DNA from: Paraburkholderia acidicola
GTDB taxonomy: Bacteria; Pseudomonadota; Gammaproteobacteria; Burkholderiales; Burkholderiaceae
Direction: 5' to 3'
Length of the DNA stretch: 64,000 bases
Assembly: GCF_002362315.1 (NCBI RefSeq)
Contig: NZ_MTZV01000006.1
Coordinates: 2,480,001-2,544,000 of the forward strand
Below the pieces are notes generated by a model that worked only from the letters and a program-made list of their open reading frames with translations, searched no databases and was not told the origin of the DNA. The stretch's first letter is position 1. Each line of letters opens with the position of its first letter. The position numbers were made by a program, and so were the translations under genes. Positions 1 through 8,287 of this stretch are shown here, piece after piece.

Positions 1-27
1 CGTTGGCGACGAAACAAAGCGCCAACG
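1..27 (-). terminator. Possible terminator hairpin after the cus operon
   Basis: Perfect 8-bp inverted repeat CGTTGGCG (1-8) / CGCCAACG (20-27) with an 11-nt spacer, placed 27-53 bases past the cusF stop codon in the direction of transcription. The window edge hides whether a U-tract follows, so this is only a candidate. Confidence 0.35.
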
Positions 28-53
28 CATCGCTGTGCAGCTACAGCGACCCG

Positions 54-407
54 TTACTGCTTCTGCAGCTTCACGATAGTCAGCGTGCCATCCACATCCT
101 CAACCCGCACCTTGACCTTCTCGCCCGCTTTAGCCTGCTTGACCATCGATTCATCTCCGGCCTTGTAAGCCATCGTCATTGCGGCCATCCCAATGTTCTT
201 CAGCTCGCCGTGCTGAAGCGTCACCATGCCCGTCGACGGATCGACTTTCTTGACGACGGCGTCGGTCAGTGCGGTGTTGTTCGGCGCACCTGCGGTCATT
301 GCGCCGCCGTTCATCTTCATGCCAGCCATGTCGTCGGCCGCCATGGCTGCGCCGGCGAGTGTAAGACCTGTGCAAAGCACAGCCGTCAGAGTGAGCAACT
401 TCTTCAT
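54..407 (-). CDS. cusF: Periplasmic CusF-like copper/silver-binding protein
   Basis: 117 aa. A Sec signal peptide (hydrophobic stretch about residues 4-20, ending AMAA|D) leads into a Met-rich spacer and one CusF-type OB-fold domain. CusF binds Cu(I)/Ag(I) in the periplasm and hands it to the CusCBA pump. The ligand pattern is clear: His66, then Met74, Met77 and Met79, matching the spacing of His36, Trp44, Met47 and Met49 in E. coli CusF. The position of the Trp that caps the metal in E. coli is Met here, giving a likely His/Met3 site; Met at this position also occurs in related families. The ATG overlaps the cusA stop as ATGA, and GGAGA lies at proper spacing inside the end of cusA. It is the last gene of the operon. 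The family call is secure; metal preference is inferred. Confidence 0.9.
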   Translation of the reverse strand: MKKLLTLTAVLCTGLTLAGAAMAADDMAGMKMNGGAMTAGAPNNTALTDAVVKKVDPSTGMVTLQHGELKNIGMAAMTMAYKAGDESMVKQAKAGEKVKVRVEDVDGTLTIVKLQKQ

Positions 408-3400
408 TGATTTTCTCCAGAGTGGATTTGCGGCACGAGCGTGCCATGGGGTGCTACATGAGGTTGCAGTGCTTCCTGCGCTTGTGTGTTCGCACGCGCC
501 ACGCGGCGACGTTGCAGCAACAGCCAGGCGGCCGGAATGATGAGCATGGACAGGAGCGGCGCGGTCACCATGCCGCCGACCATCGGCGCAGCGATGCGCT
601 GCATGACTTCGGAACCGGAGCCGTGACCGAGCATGATTGGAATCAAACCGGCCAGCACGACTGCCACGGTCATTGCCTTGGGTCTTACACGCAGCACCGC
701 GCCTTCGCGAATCGCGTCGACAAGCGTTGATTCGGTAAACGGTTCGCCTTCGTCAAGGCGACGATTGAGTGCGCTCTTCAGATACAGCAGCATCACGACA
801 CCGAACTCAGCCGCCACACCCGACAACGCGATGAATCCCACCGCGGTCGCGACGGACACCGCGTGCCCGAGTATCCAGATCAACCAGAACCCGCCGACCA
901 GCGCAAACGGTACCGTCGACATCAGCAAGAGCGCATCGGCCGCCGAGTTGAACGTCAGGAACAGCAGCACGAAGATGACGACGAGCGTCACGGGAATCAC
1001 CGTGCGCAACTTCGCAGCAGCGCGTTCCAGATACTCGAACTGACCTGACCAGGCGATCGAATAGCCGGGCGGCAGGACGACATGCTGCGCAACCGCGCTC
1101 TGCATCGCTTTCACGGCGGACTGCAGATCGGTGTTGCGAATATCGACGTAAACGTAGCCTGACAAGCGAGCGTTCTCGCTGCGGATCATCGGAGGGCCGT
1201 CGGAGATCTTGACCGTCGCCACATCGCCCAACGTGATCTGTGCGCCGCGGTCCGTGACAACCGGCAACTGACGCAGATTGTCGACCGAGTCCCTGATCTC
1301 GCGCGGATAGCGGATGTTGATCGGGAAGCGCTCGCGGCCCGCGATTACTTCGCCGACGTTGTCGCCCCCCACTGCAGACGACACCACGGACTGAATGTCC
1401 GTCACCGACAGCCCATAACGCGCAGCCGCCAGCCGGTCGATATCGACGTCGATGTAGTGACCGCCATTCAGTCGTTCGGCGAGCGCCGACGTGACACCTG
1501 GGACGTTCTTCAGCACCGATTCGACCTGCGTCGCGATCCTGTCGATCTGCCCAAGATCCGCGCCCGAAATCTTCACACCGACAGGCGTCTTGATGCCGGT
1601 CGACAGCATGTCGAGGCGGTTGCGTATCGGCGGTACCCAGACGTTCGACAGGCCCGGAATCTTGACGCGCGCATCGAGTTCATCGATGAGCTTTTCCGGC
1701 GTCATACCCGGGCGCCATTCGCTGCGCGGTTTGAACTGGATGGTGGTCTCGAACATCTCGAACGGCGCGGGATCGGTTGCAGTATCGGCACGGCCCGATT
1801 TGCCGAATACGGTCTTCACTTCGGGAACCGTCTTGATGAGGCGATCGGTTTGCTGCAACAGTTCGGCGGCTTTATCTGCCGAGATGCCGGGCAACGCGGT
1901 CGGCATGTAAAGCAGATCGCCTTCGTCGAGCGGCGGCATGAATTCGCCGCCAAGCCACGACACGGGGATCAACGTAACGGCAAGCGCGACGACGGCCAGG
2001 CCGATTGCCATCCACGGTCGGCGCAATGTTGCTTCGAGCAACGGACGATACAGTCTGATCAAAACACGGTTGATCGGATTGGCGTTTTCATGCGGAATCC
2101 GGCCGCGAATCAGATAGCCCATCAGCACCGGCACGAGTGTCACCGATAAACCCGCCGCAGCCGCGATGGTGTAGGTCTTCGTGAACGCCAGTGGCGCAAA
2201 CAGTTTCCCTTCCTGGCCTTCGAGCGAGAACACCGGGATAAACGACAGCGTGATGATCAGCAGCGAAAAGAACAGCGCCGGGCCGACTTCGGCGGCAGAC
2301 TGCGCGATCAACTCCCACCGCTGCGCAGTCGTGATCGGCGTATCGGGATGCTTGTGGTCGTAAGCTTCCAGATGCTTATGCGCGTTCTCGATCATCACGA
2401 TGGCGGCATCGATCATCGCGCCAATCGCGATCGCAATGCCGCCTAGCGACATCAGGTTCGCATTGACACCTTGATAACGCATCACGATAAACGCAGCCAG
2501 CACGCCAAGCGGCAGCGACAGGATCGCGACGAACGCACTGCGCAGGTGGAACAGAAACACCGCGCACACCAGGCCCACGATGATGAACTCTTCGACGAGC
2601 TTGTCCTTGAGATTATCGACAGCGCGTTCGATGAGCTGCGAGCGATCATAGGTCGTCACGACTTCAACGCCCGGCGGCAGCGATCGCTTGAGGTCGGCGA
2701 GTTTTGCCTTGACCGCTTCGATGGTGGTCAGCGCGTTCTTGCCGGAGCGCATCACGATCACACCGCCCGCGACTTCGCCTTCGCCATTCAGCTCGGCAAT
2801 GCCGCGACGCATTTCAGGCCCGATCTGGATGCGTGCGACATCGCCAAGCAAGACGGGGGTTCCTGCATCGTTCGTGCGCAGCACGATATGGCGGAAATCA
2901 TCGAGCGAGCGCAGATAGCCGGACGATCTGACCATGTACTCGGACTCGGCGAGTTCAACCACTGACCCGCCCGATTCCTGGTTCGCCTTGCCGATGGCAT
3001 CCGCGACCGCCGCCTGGGTGATGCCGTAAGCGCGCAGCTTGTCCGGATCGAGCACGACCTGGTATTGCCGCACCATGCCACCGATGCTGGCCACTTCCGA
3101 AACGTCCGGTACCGACTTCAATTCGAACTTCAGGAACCAGTCGTTCAACGCGCGCAGCTGGCCGAGATCGTGCGTGGCCGTGCGATCGACCAGTGCATAT
3201 TCGTAGACCCAACCCACACCCGTTGCATCGGGCCCGAGTGACACCGTCGCACCGGGCGGCAGACGGCTCTGCACCTGGTTCAGGTATTCGAGCACGCGCG
3301 AGCGGGCCCAGTACTGATCCGTCTTGTCATCGAACAGGACGTAGACGAACGCATCCCCAAACGATGAATACGCTCGGATCGTTGTGGCACCCGGTACGCC

Positions 3401-3622
3401 TAGCAGCGTCGTCGTCAGCGGATAGGTCACCTGGTCTTCGACGACTTGCGGCGCTTTGCCGGGATACGACGCCTTGATGATGACCTGTGTGTCGGACAGA
3501 TCCGGCAACGCGTCGAGCGGCGTCTGGGTCAGCGAATAGACGCCCCATGCGGTGACGAGCACGGTCGCGAGCAGCACGAGGAAGCGGTTGTAAATCGACC
3601 AGCGAATGATGCGCGCAATCAT
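404..3622 (-). CDS. cusA: CusA-type Cu(I)/Ag(I) RND efflux pump
   Basis: 1072 aa, heavy-metal-efflux RND inner-membrane proton antiporter (E. coli CusA is 1047 aa). It exports Cu(I)/Ag(I) from periplasm or cytoplasm through the CusCBA complex. The substrate Met triad is present at Met573 (LLYM), Met623 (FEM) and Met672 (DM before LSTGIKTP), at the same residue numbers as E. coli CusA. This argues for monovalent copper/silver rather than Co/Zn/Cd. The proton-relay aspartate in the GAMIDAAIVMIEN motif is Asp405, again as in E. coli. Transmembrane blocks are visible near residues 12-30, 340-500, 530-560 and in the last 200 residues. The start overlaps the cusB stop by 4 bp and the stop overlaps the cusF start by 4 bp, so the three genes are translationally coupled. 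Confidence 0.95.
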   Translation of the reverse strand: MIARIIRWSIYNRFLVLLATVLVTAWGVYSLTQTPLDALPDLSDTQVIIKASYPGKAPQVVEDQVTYPLTTTLLGVPGATTIRAYSSFGDAFVYVLFDDKTDQYWARSRVLEYLNQVQSRLPPGATVSLGPDATGVGWVYEYALVDRTATHDLGQLRALNDWFLKFELKSVPDVSEVASIGGMVRQYQVVLDPDKLRAYGITQAAVADAIGKANQESGGSVVELAESEYMVRSSGYLRSLDDFRHIVLRTNDAGTPVLLGDVARIQIGPEMRRGIAELNGEGEVAGGVIVMRSGKNALTTIEAVKAKLADLKRSLPPGVEVVTTYDRSQLIERAVDNLKDKLVEEFIIVGLVCAVFLFHLRSAFVAILSLPLGVLAAFIVMRYQGVNANLMSLGGIAIAIGAMIDAAIVMIENAHKHLEAYDHKHPDTPITTAQRWELIAQSAAEVGPALFFSLLIITLSFIPVFSLEGQEGKLFAPLAFTKTYTIAAAAGLSVTLVPVLMGYLIRGRIPHENANPINRVLIRLYRPLLEATLRRPWMAIGLAVVALAVTLIPVSWLGGEFMPPLDEGDLLYMPTALPGISADKAAELLQQTDRLIKTVPEVKTVFGKSGRADTATDPAPFEMFETTIQFKPRSEWRPGMTPEKLIDELDARVKIPGLSNVWVPPIRNRLDMLSTGIKTPVGVKISGADLGQIDRIATQVESVLKNVPGVTSALAERLNGGHYIDVDIDRLAAARYGLSVTDIQSVVSSAVGGDNVGEVIAGRERFPINIRYPREIRDSVDNLRQLPVVTDRGAQITLGDVATVKISDGPPMIRSENARLSGYVYVDIRNTDLQSAVKAMQSAVAQHVVLPPGYSIAWSGQFEYLERAAAKLRTVIPVTLVVIFVLLFLTFNSAADALLLMSTVPFALVGGFWLIWILGHAVSVATAVGFIALSGVAAEFGVVMLLYLKSALNRRLDEGEPFTESTLVDAIREGAVLRVRPKAMTVAVVLAGLIPIMLGHGSGSEVMQRIAAPMVGGMVTAPLLSMLIIPAAWLLLQRRRVARANTQAQEALQPHVAPHGTLVPQIHSGENQ

Positions 3623-5157
3623 TTCGTGCTCCCCACCGGTTCGACCTGCGTCAGTTCGTAGCCGCTGTCGGAGGGCTTGAAGACGAAATGCACGGACTCG
3701 CCGACCTTGACGTCGGGGAAGGCGGTCGGTGACGGTTTGCCGAAGGTCATGGTCATCGCGCTCCAGCCCAGAGCGGGCACGGGTTGATGCGAAAACGTGA
3801 TGTCGCTGGAGGTGACTTTTTCGACCTTGCCGGTGGTTTCGTAGGTTTGCGCGGCGGGCGTGGAGGCCGAGGTGGGTGAGGATGCGGCTTCAGGTGCTGC
3901 ACTTCCTTCAAGCTTCGGCAGCACGGACGTCAGGCTCGCTTCCGAATCGATCAGGAACTGGCCCGATGCAACGACCTGCTGACCTTCGGTCAACCCGCTC
4001 GTCACTTCGGTGTTGTCTCCGCTATCGTTGCCGACCGCGATCTCGACAGGCTGCAACCGGCCGTCGCTATTCCTGACGATGACGATCGAGCGCTTGCCGG
4101 TCGTGATGACCGCTTCGGACGGAACCAGCAGCCGCGACACCGTCTTCGCTCCACTGACGCGGGCGCGCATCAGCATCCCTGGTGTCAGCCTGAGTCCAGC
4201 ATTATCGATTTCAAGGCGCGCCTGCAGCGTTCTGCTGTCCGGACTGATGCCCGGCAGAATTTCACGGATATGACCGCTAAAGCGTTGCGAAGCGTCGCCG
4301 GCAAACGTGGCTTCGACGGTCATGCCGGGCTGCACCTGCAACGCAAGCGACTCGGGTATCTCAACGATCAACCACAGCTTCGACAGGCCAGCAATCTTGG
4401 CAAGCGTTTGTCCCGGCGACACCATTGCGCCGTCGCGCACATTGAGTTCAGTCAGCACGCCGGTTTGCTGCGCAAATAACGTGACGTGGGTCTGTGCTTT
4501 GCCGGTTCTATCGAGGCTGGCTATGAGCCCATCGGGAATCGATAGTGCCTGCATGCGCGCACGTGCGGCGGCAAGCAGGCTTGCATCCATGCCGCCGCGC
4601 CTGAGCGCCAGATATTCTTCCTGGGGCGCCAGCCAGTCGGGAACGAAGAGCGATGCGATCGGTGCACCCTGCGCGACACGTTGCATCGGGGCGCTTGCAT
4701 ACAGATGATCGATATAACCGGTCACTCGCGACTGGACGACGTCGGCCATCGATTCATCGAACTGCGTGGTGCCGATTGCACTGAACCCTTCGGCGGTGTC
4801 CTGTTTGACCACCGTCGCGTAACGGATGCCAAGATTCTGTTGCAGTGTGGAATCGACCTTGACACCGCTTGAACCGCCTTCGTCCGCAAAGACCGGCTGC
4901 AGTTCCATGTTCATGAATGGCGATTTGCCCGGTTTATCGAAGTGCTGGTTCGGCACCATCGGATCGTGCCAGTAAAGCACTTTGCGTCCCGTCTTCGCGT
5001 CGACCTTGTCGCTGCCTGCCGCTGGGGTCGCGGCCGTGGCTGACGCGATGGGCGCATCGGTCGCGGCGCGACGTGAGCCGAGCACATAACCGACGCCAAG
5101 CAGCACGGCTGCGGCGAACACGGTGGCAACGGCGCGTACGATCAGTTTCTGGTTCAT
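3619..5157 (-). CDS. cusB: CusB-type periplasmic adaptor with C-terminal CusF domain
   Basis: 512 aa membrane-fusion protein linking CusA to CusC. An N-terminal membrane anchor (about 8-27) is followed by a heavy-metal-binding segment at 60-90 containing YWHDPM and SPFMNMEL. Met67, Met82 and Met84 correspond to the three metal-relay methionines of E. coli CusB. Lipoyl, barrel-sandwich and beta-barrel domains fill about 100-410. After a Ala/Ser/Pro-rich linker (about 415-436), residues 437-512 form a complete CusF-like domain with His457, Trp465, Met468 and Met470 at canonical spacing. E. coli CusB lacks this extension (about 407 aa), so a metallochaperone is tethered to the adaptor in addition to the free CusF. 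It lies 9 bp after cusC and overlaps cusA by 4 bp. Confidence 0.93.
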   Translation of the reverse strand: MNQKLIVRAVATVFAAAVLLGVGYVLGSRRAATDAPIASATAATPAAGSDKVDAKTGRKVLYWHDPMVPNQHFDKPGKSPFMNMELQPVFADEGGSSGVKVDSTLQQNLGIRYATVVKQDTAEGFSAIGTTQFDESMADVVQSRVTGYIDHLYASAPMQRVAQGAPIASLFVPDWLAPQEEYLALRRGGMDASLLAAARARMQALSIPDGLIASLDRTGKAQTHVTLFAQQTGVLTELNVRDGAMVSPGQTLAKIAGLSKLWLIVEIPESLALQVQPGMTVEATFAGDASQRFSGHIREILPGISPDSRTLQARLEIDNAGLRLTPGMLMRARVSGAKTVSRLLVPSEAVITTGKRSIVIVRNSDGRLQPVEIAVGNDSGDNTEVTSGLTEGQQVVASGQFLIDSEASLTSVLPKLEGSAAPEAASSPTSASTPAAQTYETTGKVEKVTSSDITFSHQPVPALGWSAMTMTFGKPSPTAFPDVKVGESVHFVFKPSDSGYELTQVEPVGSTK

Positions 5158-5166
5158 GTTTTTTCC

Positions 5167-6468
5167 TTACTGGCTGGCGGTCAGGTCGGTTGGCAAAACC
5201 TGGTATTCGAGCTGTGCCCAGACGAGAGACACTTCGCGTTCGAGGTTCAGCACCTGAAGGTCTGCTTCGAGTTGCGTGTGCCGCGCATCCAGTGCATCTG
5301 CGAGCGTGCCGGCACCCGATCGATAGGCGGCATTGGCCAGCTGCACTTTTTGTTCGGCGGCGGGAAGAATGGTTTGCTTCGCGTTGGCGAGGCGTTCGCG
5401 ACCGCTCGCGAGCTTCGTCGTCAGACTCTGGATATCGGCGACAACCTGACGCTCGGTGTCTTCATAGGTGAGCCGCGCCTGCGTACCCATCTCCGACTTC
5501 TGCGCGACATCGCGGTCTTCGATATGGCTGCGATGGATCGGCAAAGGAATGGTGACGCCGACCGACACGTAGTCCGGATACTTTCCACCGCTCTTGAAGT
5601 AGGTCAGCCCCCAGGTCCAGTTCGGATTCCGGTTGCTGCGGGCAACGTCGGTATCGGCGTCAGCGAGTGAGATGGCTGCATGGGCTGCGATCAACGAAGG
5701 CTGTACCTGGGCGAGGTGATCGGTGCTGAAACTCGGCACCTGTGACTCGAATTCCGGCGGCGTGCCAGCCACTTCCAGCACGTTGCCGGCGCCGGTCCAG
5801 CGCGACAGCACGATCAATGCGGTCTTCTCGTCTTGCTGCGCATTGATCAGTTCGTCGCGTGCATTGCCGAGCGTCAGGTTGGCTTGGGCGACATCGACTG
5901 CGGTTCCTTTGGCGCCCCGGTACGATGCTTGCCTCGCCGCAAGCTCCTGGCCCAGATGGTCCACTAGCGCCTGATTGAGCGCGACGGCTCGCTTCGCATA
6001 GATGGCATTGAGCCAGGCCATGGCGGCTTGCTGACGCACCTCGGCGACTTTCTCGAGGTACGTCGACTGGTCGCGTTCGACCACCCGATTGGCTAGCGAC
6101 GTCTGCAGCCGGCGCTTGGCAGGCGAAACCCACTCCTGCTGAATACCGATGCCGCGCATCGTGAAGTTGTCTTGCCCGATGGTTAGCGCATTGGGTCCGT
6201 TGACAGGCAAGTCCTGGACACTGAGATTCAGCGTGGGATTGGGCAATTCTCCGGCCTTGACGACTACGTCCGAACTGCCGCGAACCGACGCTTGCGCCGC
6301 CTGGATCGAGGACGAGCGACTGGTCGCGAGTTGCAGTGCCTCGTCGAGCGTCAAGCCGACGTCTTGAGCGTAGGCCGCGCGGCCGGACAACAGGCCAAGC
6401 GCACACAGGAGCACACATGAGCGAGCCCAGGCACGCCGCGATGCCGGCGAGCCGATGATGGAAAGCAT
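5167..6468 (-). CDS. cusC: CusC-type TolC-family outer-membrane efflux channel
   Basis: 433 aa outer-membrane factor of the CusCBA tripartite pump. An N-terminal signal (about residues 14-34, ending AYAQ|D) lacks the lipobox cysteine found in E. coli CusC, so this version looks non-lipidated. The two long alpha-helical repeats of the TolC family are visible, for example LTLDEALQLATSRSSSIQAA near the mature N-terminus and the Ala/Gln-rich helices EKVQLANAAYRSGAGTLADAL near the C-terminus. Slightly shorter than CusC (457 aa) but complete. It is the first of the four pump genes, with 112 bp of non-coding DNA ahead of it after the upstream small gene. Confidence 0.9.
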   Translation of the reverse strand: MLSIIGSPASRRAWARSCVLLCALGLLSGRAAYAQDVGLTLDEALQLATSRSSSIQAAQASVRGSSDVVVKAGELPNPTLNLSVQDLPVNGPNALTIGQDNFTMRGIGIQQEWVSPAKRRLQTSLANRVVERDQSTYLEKVAEVRQQAAMAWLNAIYAKRAVALNQALVDHLGQELAARQASYRGAKGTAVDVAQANLTLGNARDELINAQQDEKTALIVLSRWTGAGNVLEVAGTPPEFESQVPSFSTDHLAQVQPSLIAAHAAISLADADTDVARSNRNPNWTWGLTYFKSGGKYPDYVSVGVTIPLPIHRSHIEDRDVAQKSEMGTQARLTYEDTERQVVADIQSLTTKLASGRERLANAKQTILPAAEQKVQLANAAYRSGAGTLADALDARHTQLEADLQVLNLEREVSLVWAQLEYQVLPTDLTASQ

Positions 6469-6580
6469 GGTCTAACCTCGAATGGTCGAGCCGTGTAGTG
6501 CCGCACGAGCGGACACACGAACTCACGTCCCGAAACAGGACGACATCACCGCGCCAGGGCGGTAAACCAGAACGATGGAG

Positions 6581-6946
6581 TTAGAGGGACTGCGGTGGAC
6601 GCCAGAGGCCATCCGGCGCGCGGATGGAGAGCGACTGGGTGTAGTGGAAGCTGACAGGGACAAACGACCCGGCGGGTCGAGTCACCGTGGGAACAGAAAC
6701 GGGGTGATAGAGGCTGCCCATCTGACACTGCGCACTGACCTTGCACAGCGATACCTTCGACTTGTCATGTTCGCTCGATGCAGGGCTCATCGAATCGCAA
6801 CCGGGCATGTCGGTAGACATGGCGTTGGCGTCGGCGGACATGGCGGATTCCATCGGGCACGCACCAATCGTGCCGCTCGCTGCCAGCCCGCTTAGGGGCA
6901 GCACCGCACAGAGCAGCAAAACGAGAAGTGTCCGCAGGAATTTCAT
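6581..6946 (-). CDS. Small secreted Met/Cys-rich protein of the copper cluster
   Basis: 121 aa from the ATG at 6946, chosen because the signal peptide MKFLRTLLVLLLCAVLPLSG starts there; longer upstream frames look non-coding. The mature part has four Cys and many Met residues (ACPMESAMS, MPGCDSMS, LCKVSAQCQMGS), a composition suited to Cu(I) binding. The C-terminal RAPDGLWRPPQSL resembles the RPPQ ending of the protein at 7819-8187. No family is recognised with certainty; a periplasmic copper-binding or sensing accessory is inferred from composition and from its place directly upstream of cusC in the same orientation. No strong ribosome-binding site is seen. Confidence 0.65.
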   Translation of the reverse strand: MKFLRTLLVLLLCAVLPLSGLAASGTIGACPMESAMSADANAMSTDMPGCDSMSPASSEHDKSKVSLCKVSAQCQMGSLYHPVSVPTVTRPAGSFVPVSFHYTQSLSIRAPDGLWRPPQSL

Positions 6947-7061
6947 CGCACGAAGTATAGCGTAGCTATTTGAAACGGATTTGACTGCATTTGCACTGGA
7001 TGAAACGACGTGGACGAAGTCATAGGCGAACTCATAACAGAGTCCACGCCGTTCCGGTCGC

Positions 7062-7322
7062 TTACCGCTGGTTTGTCCGGCCCGGCTCATGGGCCAACGT
7101 CGGGCTGGCAGCGGGCGGTAGCGGCGCAGGATTCGCCTGCTCATCGTGGCGTTGCATGGCCCACATCATCACCATCATCGACAGCGGACACAACACCACC
7201 ACGGAGAGCGGCATCAAAGCCAGGATCTCCGCGCGATAACCCGGCAGCGCCCAATATGCGAGCGCGACAACTGCCGCCAGCGCGCCGGCGATCTTCAGCA
7301 GGAATTTCATGTTGCATTTCAT
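7062..7322 (-). CDS. Small single-pass membrane protein (DUF2933-like)
   Basis: 86 aa if started at the ATG at 7322, supported by GGAG six bases upstream; an internal ATG at 7310 is an alternative. Two adjacent hydrophobic stretches (KFLLKIAGALAAVVALAYWALPGY and ILALMPLSVVVLCPLSMMVMMW) suggest a hairpin membrane protein with a polar Pro/Ala-rich tail. The CPLSMMVMMW segment recalls DUF2933 proteins, which often accompany copper resistance genes in proteobacteria; that assignment is by memory of the pattern only. It sits between the other small copper-cluster genes on the same strand. Confidence 0.55.
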   Translation of the reverse strand: MKCNMKFLLKIAGALAAVVALAYWALPGYRAEILALMPLSVVVLCPLSMMVMMWAMQRHDEQANPAPLPPAASPTLAHEPGRTNQR

Positions 7323-7392
7323 GGAAGGCTCCAGCCTCGGAATCACAGCGATCCCGAGGCATCGGTGAAACATGGATTAGCGAGGTTAAGTG

Positions 7393-7632
7393 TTAGCTCT
7401 TGCTGCCGGGATGCTGGCTCATCATCGGGCAAGTGCCGTTGCTCATCATCGGGCAGGCGGCCATGCTCATCTGGCCATTCGCAGCGGATCCCGCTGCTTG
7501 AGCGGTACCTTGCGTGGCAACAGACGCGTTTGGATACGCTCCGCCGCGCGCGCCGCCAGCGGCCATGGCTACGCCGGCAAAACCGGTGATCGATACCAGC
7601 ACGAGGGACATCGTCAGTTGTTTGATGTTCAT
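7393..7632 (-). CDS. Small secreted Met-rich protein with CPMM motifs
   Basis: 79 aa. The signal peptide ends at GVAMAAGGA; the mature chain is about 55 residues and carries the near-repeat AACPMMSNG / GTCPMMSQH plus an extra QMSMA. Paired CPMM motifs with Met and His nearby are typical soft-metal ligands, so periplasmic Cu(I)/Ag(I) buffering is a fair inference, though no characterised family is recognised. A GGAG ribosome-binding site lies six bases before the ATG. It is part of the run of small genes between the copper operator and cusC. The next 186 bases upstream (7633-7818) contain no gene I can support. Confidence 0.65.
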   Translation of the reverse strand: MNIKQLTMSLVLVSITGFAGVAMAAGGARGGAYPNASVATQGTAQAAGSAANGQMSMAACPMMSNGTCPMMSQHPGSKS

Positions 7633-7818
7633 GGTGAACTCCGGAAAAGGGAGGTAATGCGGGTTGTATGGTCGGATCGGGAATGCGCGGACGAACTCGC
7701 GTCTTCAATCACATGGATTGGACGGCAAAAGTGTCGTGCGCTTTCCAGCCGACAGATCGTCGGGACGCGCGCGAGCGCCGTCCGCCGATCGATCTGCAAG
7801 CGATTTGCAACGGGGGAG

Positions 7819-8187
7819 TTACGCGCTTTGCGGTGGACGTTGCGGCGGTTCGGGAACGAACTGCGCGTCGAGGGTGTGATTCACACGCCGATACTCGGGC
7901 AATGACGTTGTTGCCGCGATCGTTCGATGGGATGAGGGGAGGACGCCTGGCACGCCGCAATACAGGTCGTTCATGCCGGTCTGGCAGACCGTGTCCAGCT
8001 TGACGCACGGCGCCGCGCTGTCGTGCTTGTGGTCGTGCCCACTGCCGGTCATCGACTGGTATTCATGCGATGACGATGACGACATCGCTGTCGACATTCC
8101 CGAGCAAGCCGGTGCCTGTGCCGGGTAGCCGAGTATCGGCAACCAGGCGATCAGAAAGCAGGCAATCAGTTTGGTCAGGAAATTCAC
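7819..8187 (-). CDS. First gene of copper operon: secreted Cys/His/Met-rich protein
   Basis: 122 aa with a GTG start at 8187. An N-terminal signal (NFLTKLIACFLIAWLPILGY) precedes a region rich in potential metal ligands: ACSGMSTAM, HEYQSMTGSGHDHKHD, and Cys pairs in PCVKLDTVCQTG and LYCGVPG. It ends in Pro-rich PEPPQRPPQSA, reminiscent of DUF2946 proteins, but I would not assert the family. Its start lies about 20 bases after the expected transcription start of the CueR-type promoter at 8216-8246, which makes it the likely first gene of the metal-inducible operon. No clear Shine-Dalgarno is seen, consistent with a very short leader. Confidence 0.55.
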   Translation of the reverse strand: MNFLTKLIACFLIAWLPILGYPAQAPACSGMSTAMSSSSSHEYQSMTGSGHDHKHDSAAPCVKLDTVCQTGMNDLYCGVPGVLPSSHRTIAATTSLPEYRRVNHTLDAQFVPEPPQRPPQSA

Positions 8188-8215
8188 GGCTTTGGGTCAG
8201 GTACAGGATTGCTGG

Positions 8216-8246
8216 ATGGTGGACCTTCCCAGTGGGGGAAGGTCAA
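8216..8246 (-). promoter_or_regulatory. CueR/MerR-type copper-responsive promoter
   Basis: A perfect dyad ACCTTCC-N7-GGAAGGT occupies 8223-8243, the consensus of CueR operators such as E. coli copA. Read on the minus strand, a perfect -35 TTGACC (8246-8241) is followed by a 19-bp spacer and a -10-like CACCAT (8221-8216). The over-long 19-bp spacer is the signature of MerR-family activated promoters. It faces the gene at 7819-8187 and thus the whole cus run. The regulator itself is not in the window. Confidence 0.85.
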
Positions 8247-8287
8247 GGTTTTTGTCGAAAAAGATGCGATTCGGACTAAACCCGCAA

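Noticed and set aside
8222..8253. Hairpin plus T-run looking like an intrinsic terminator on the plus strand
   Set aside because: There is no plus-strand gene to terminate here, and the dyad exactly matches a CueR operator with correctly spaced promoter elements on the minus strand.
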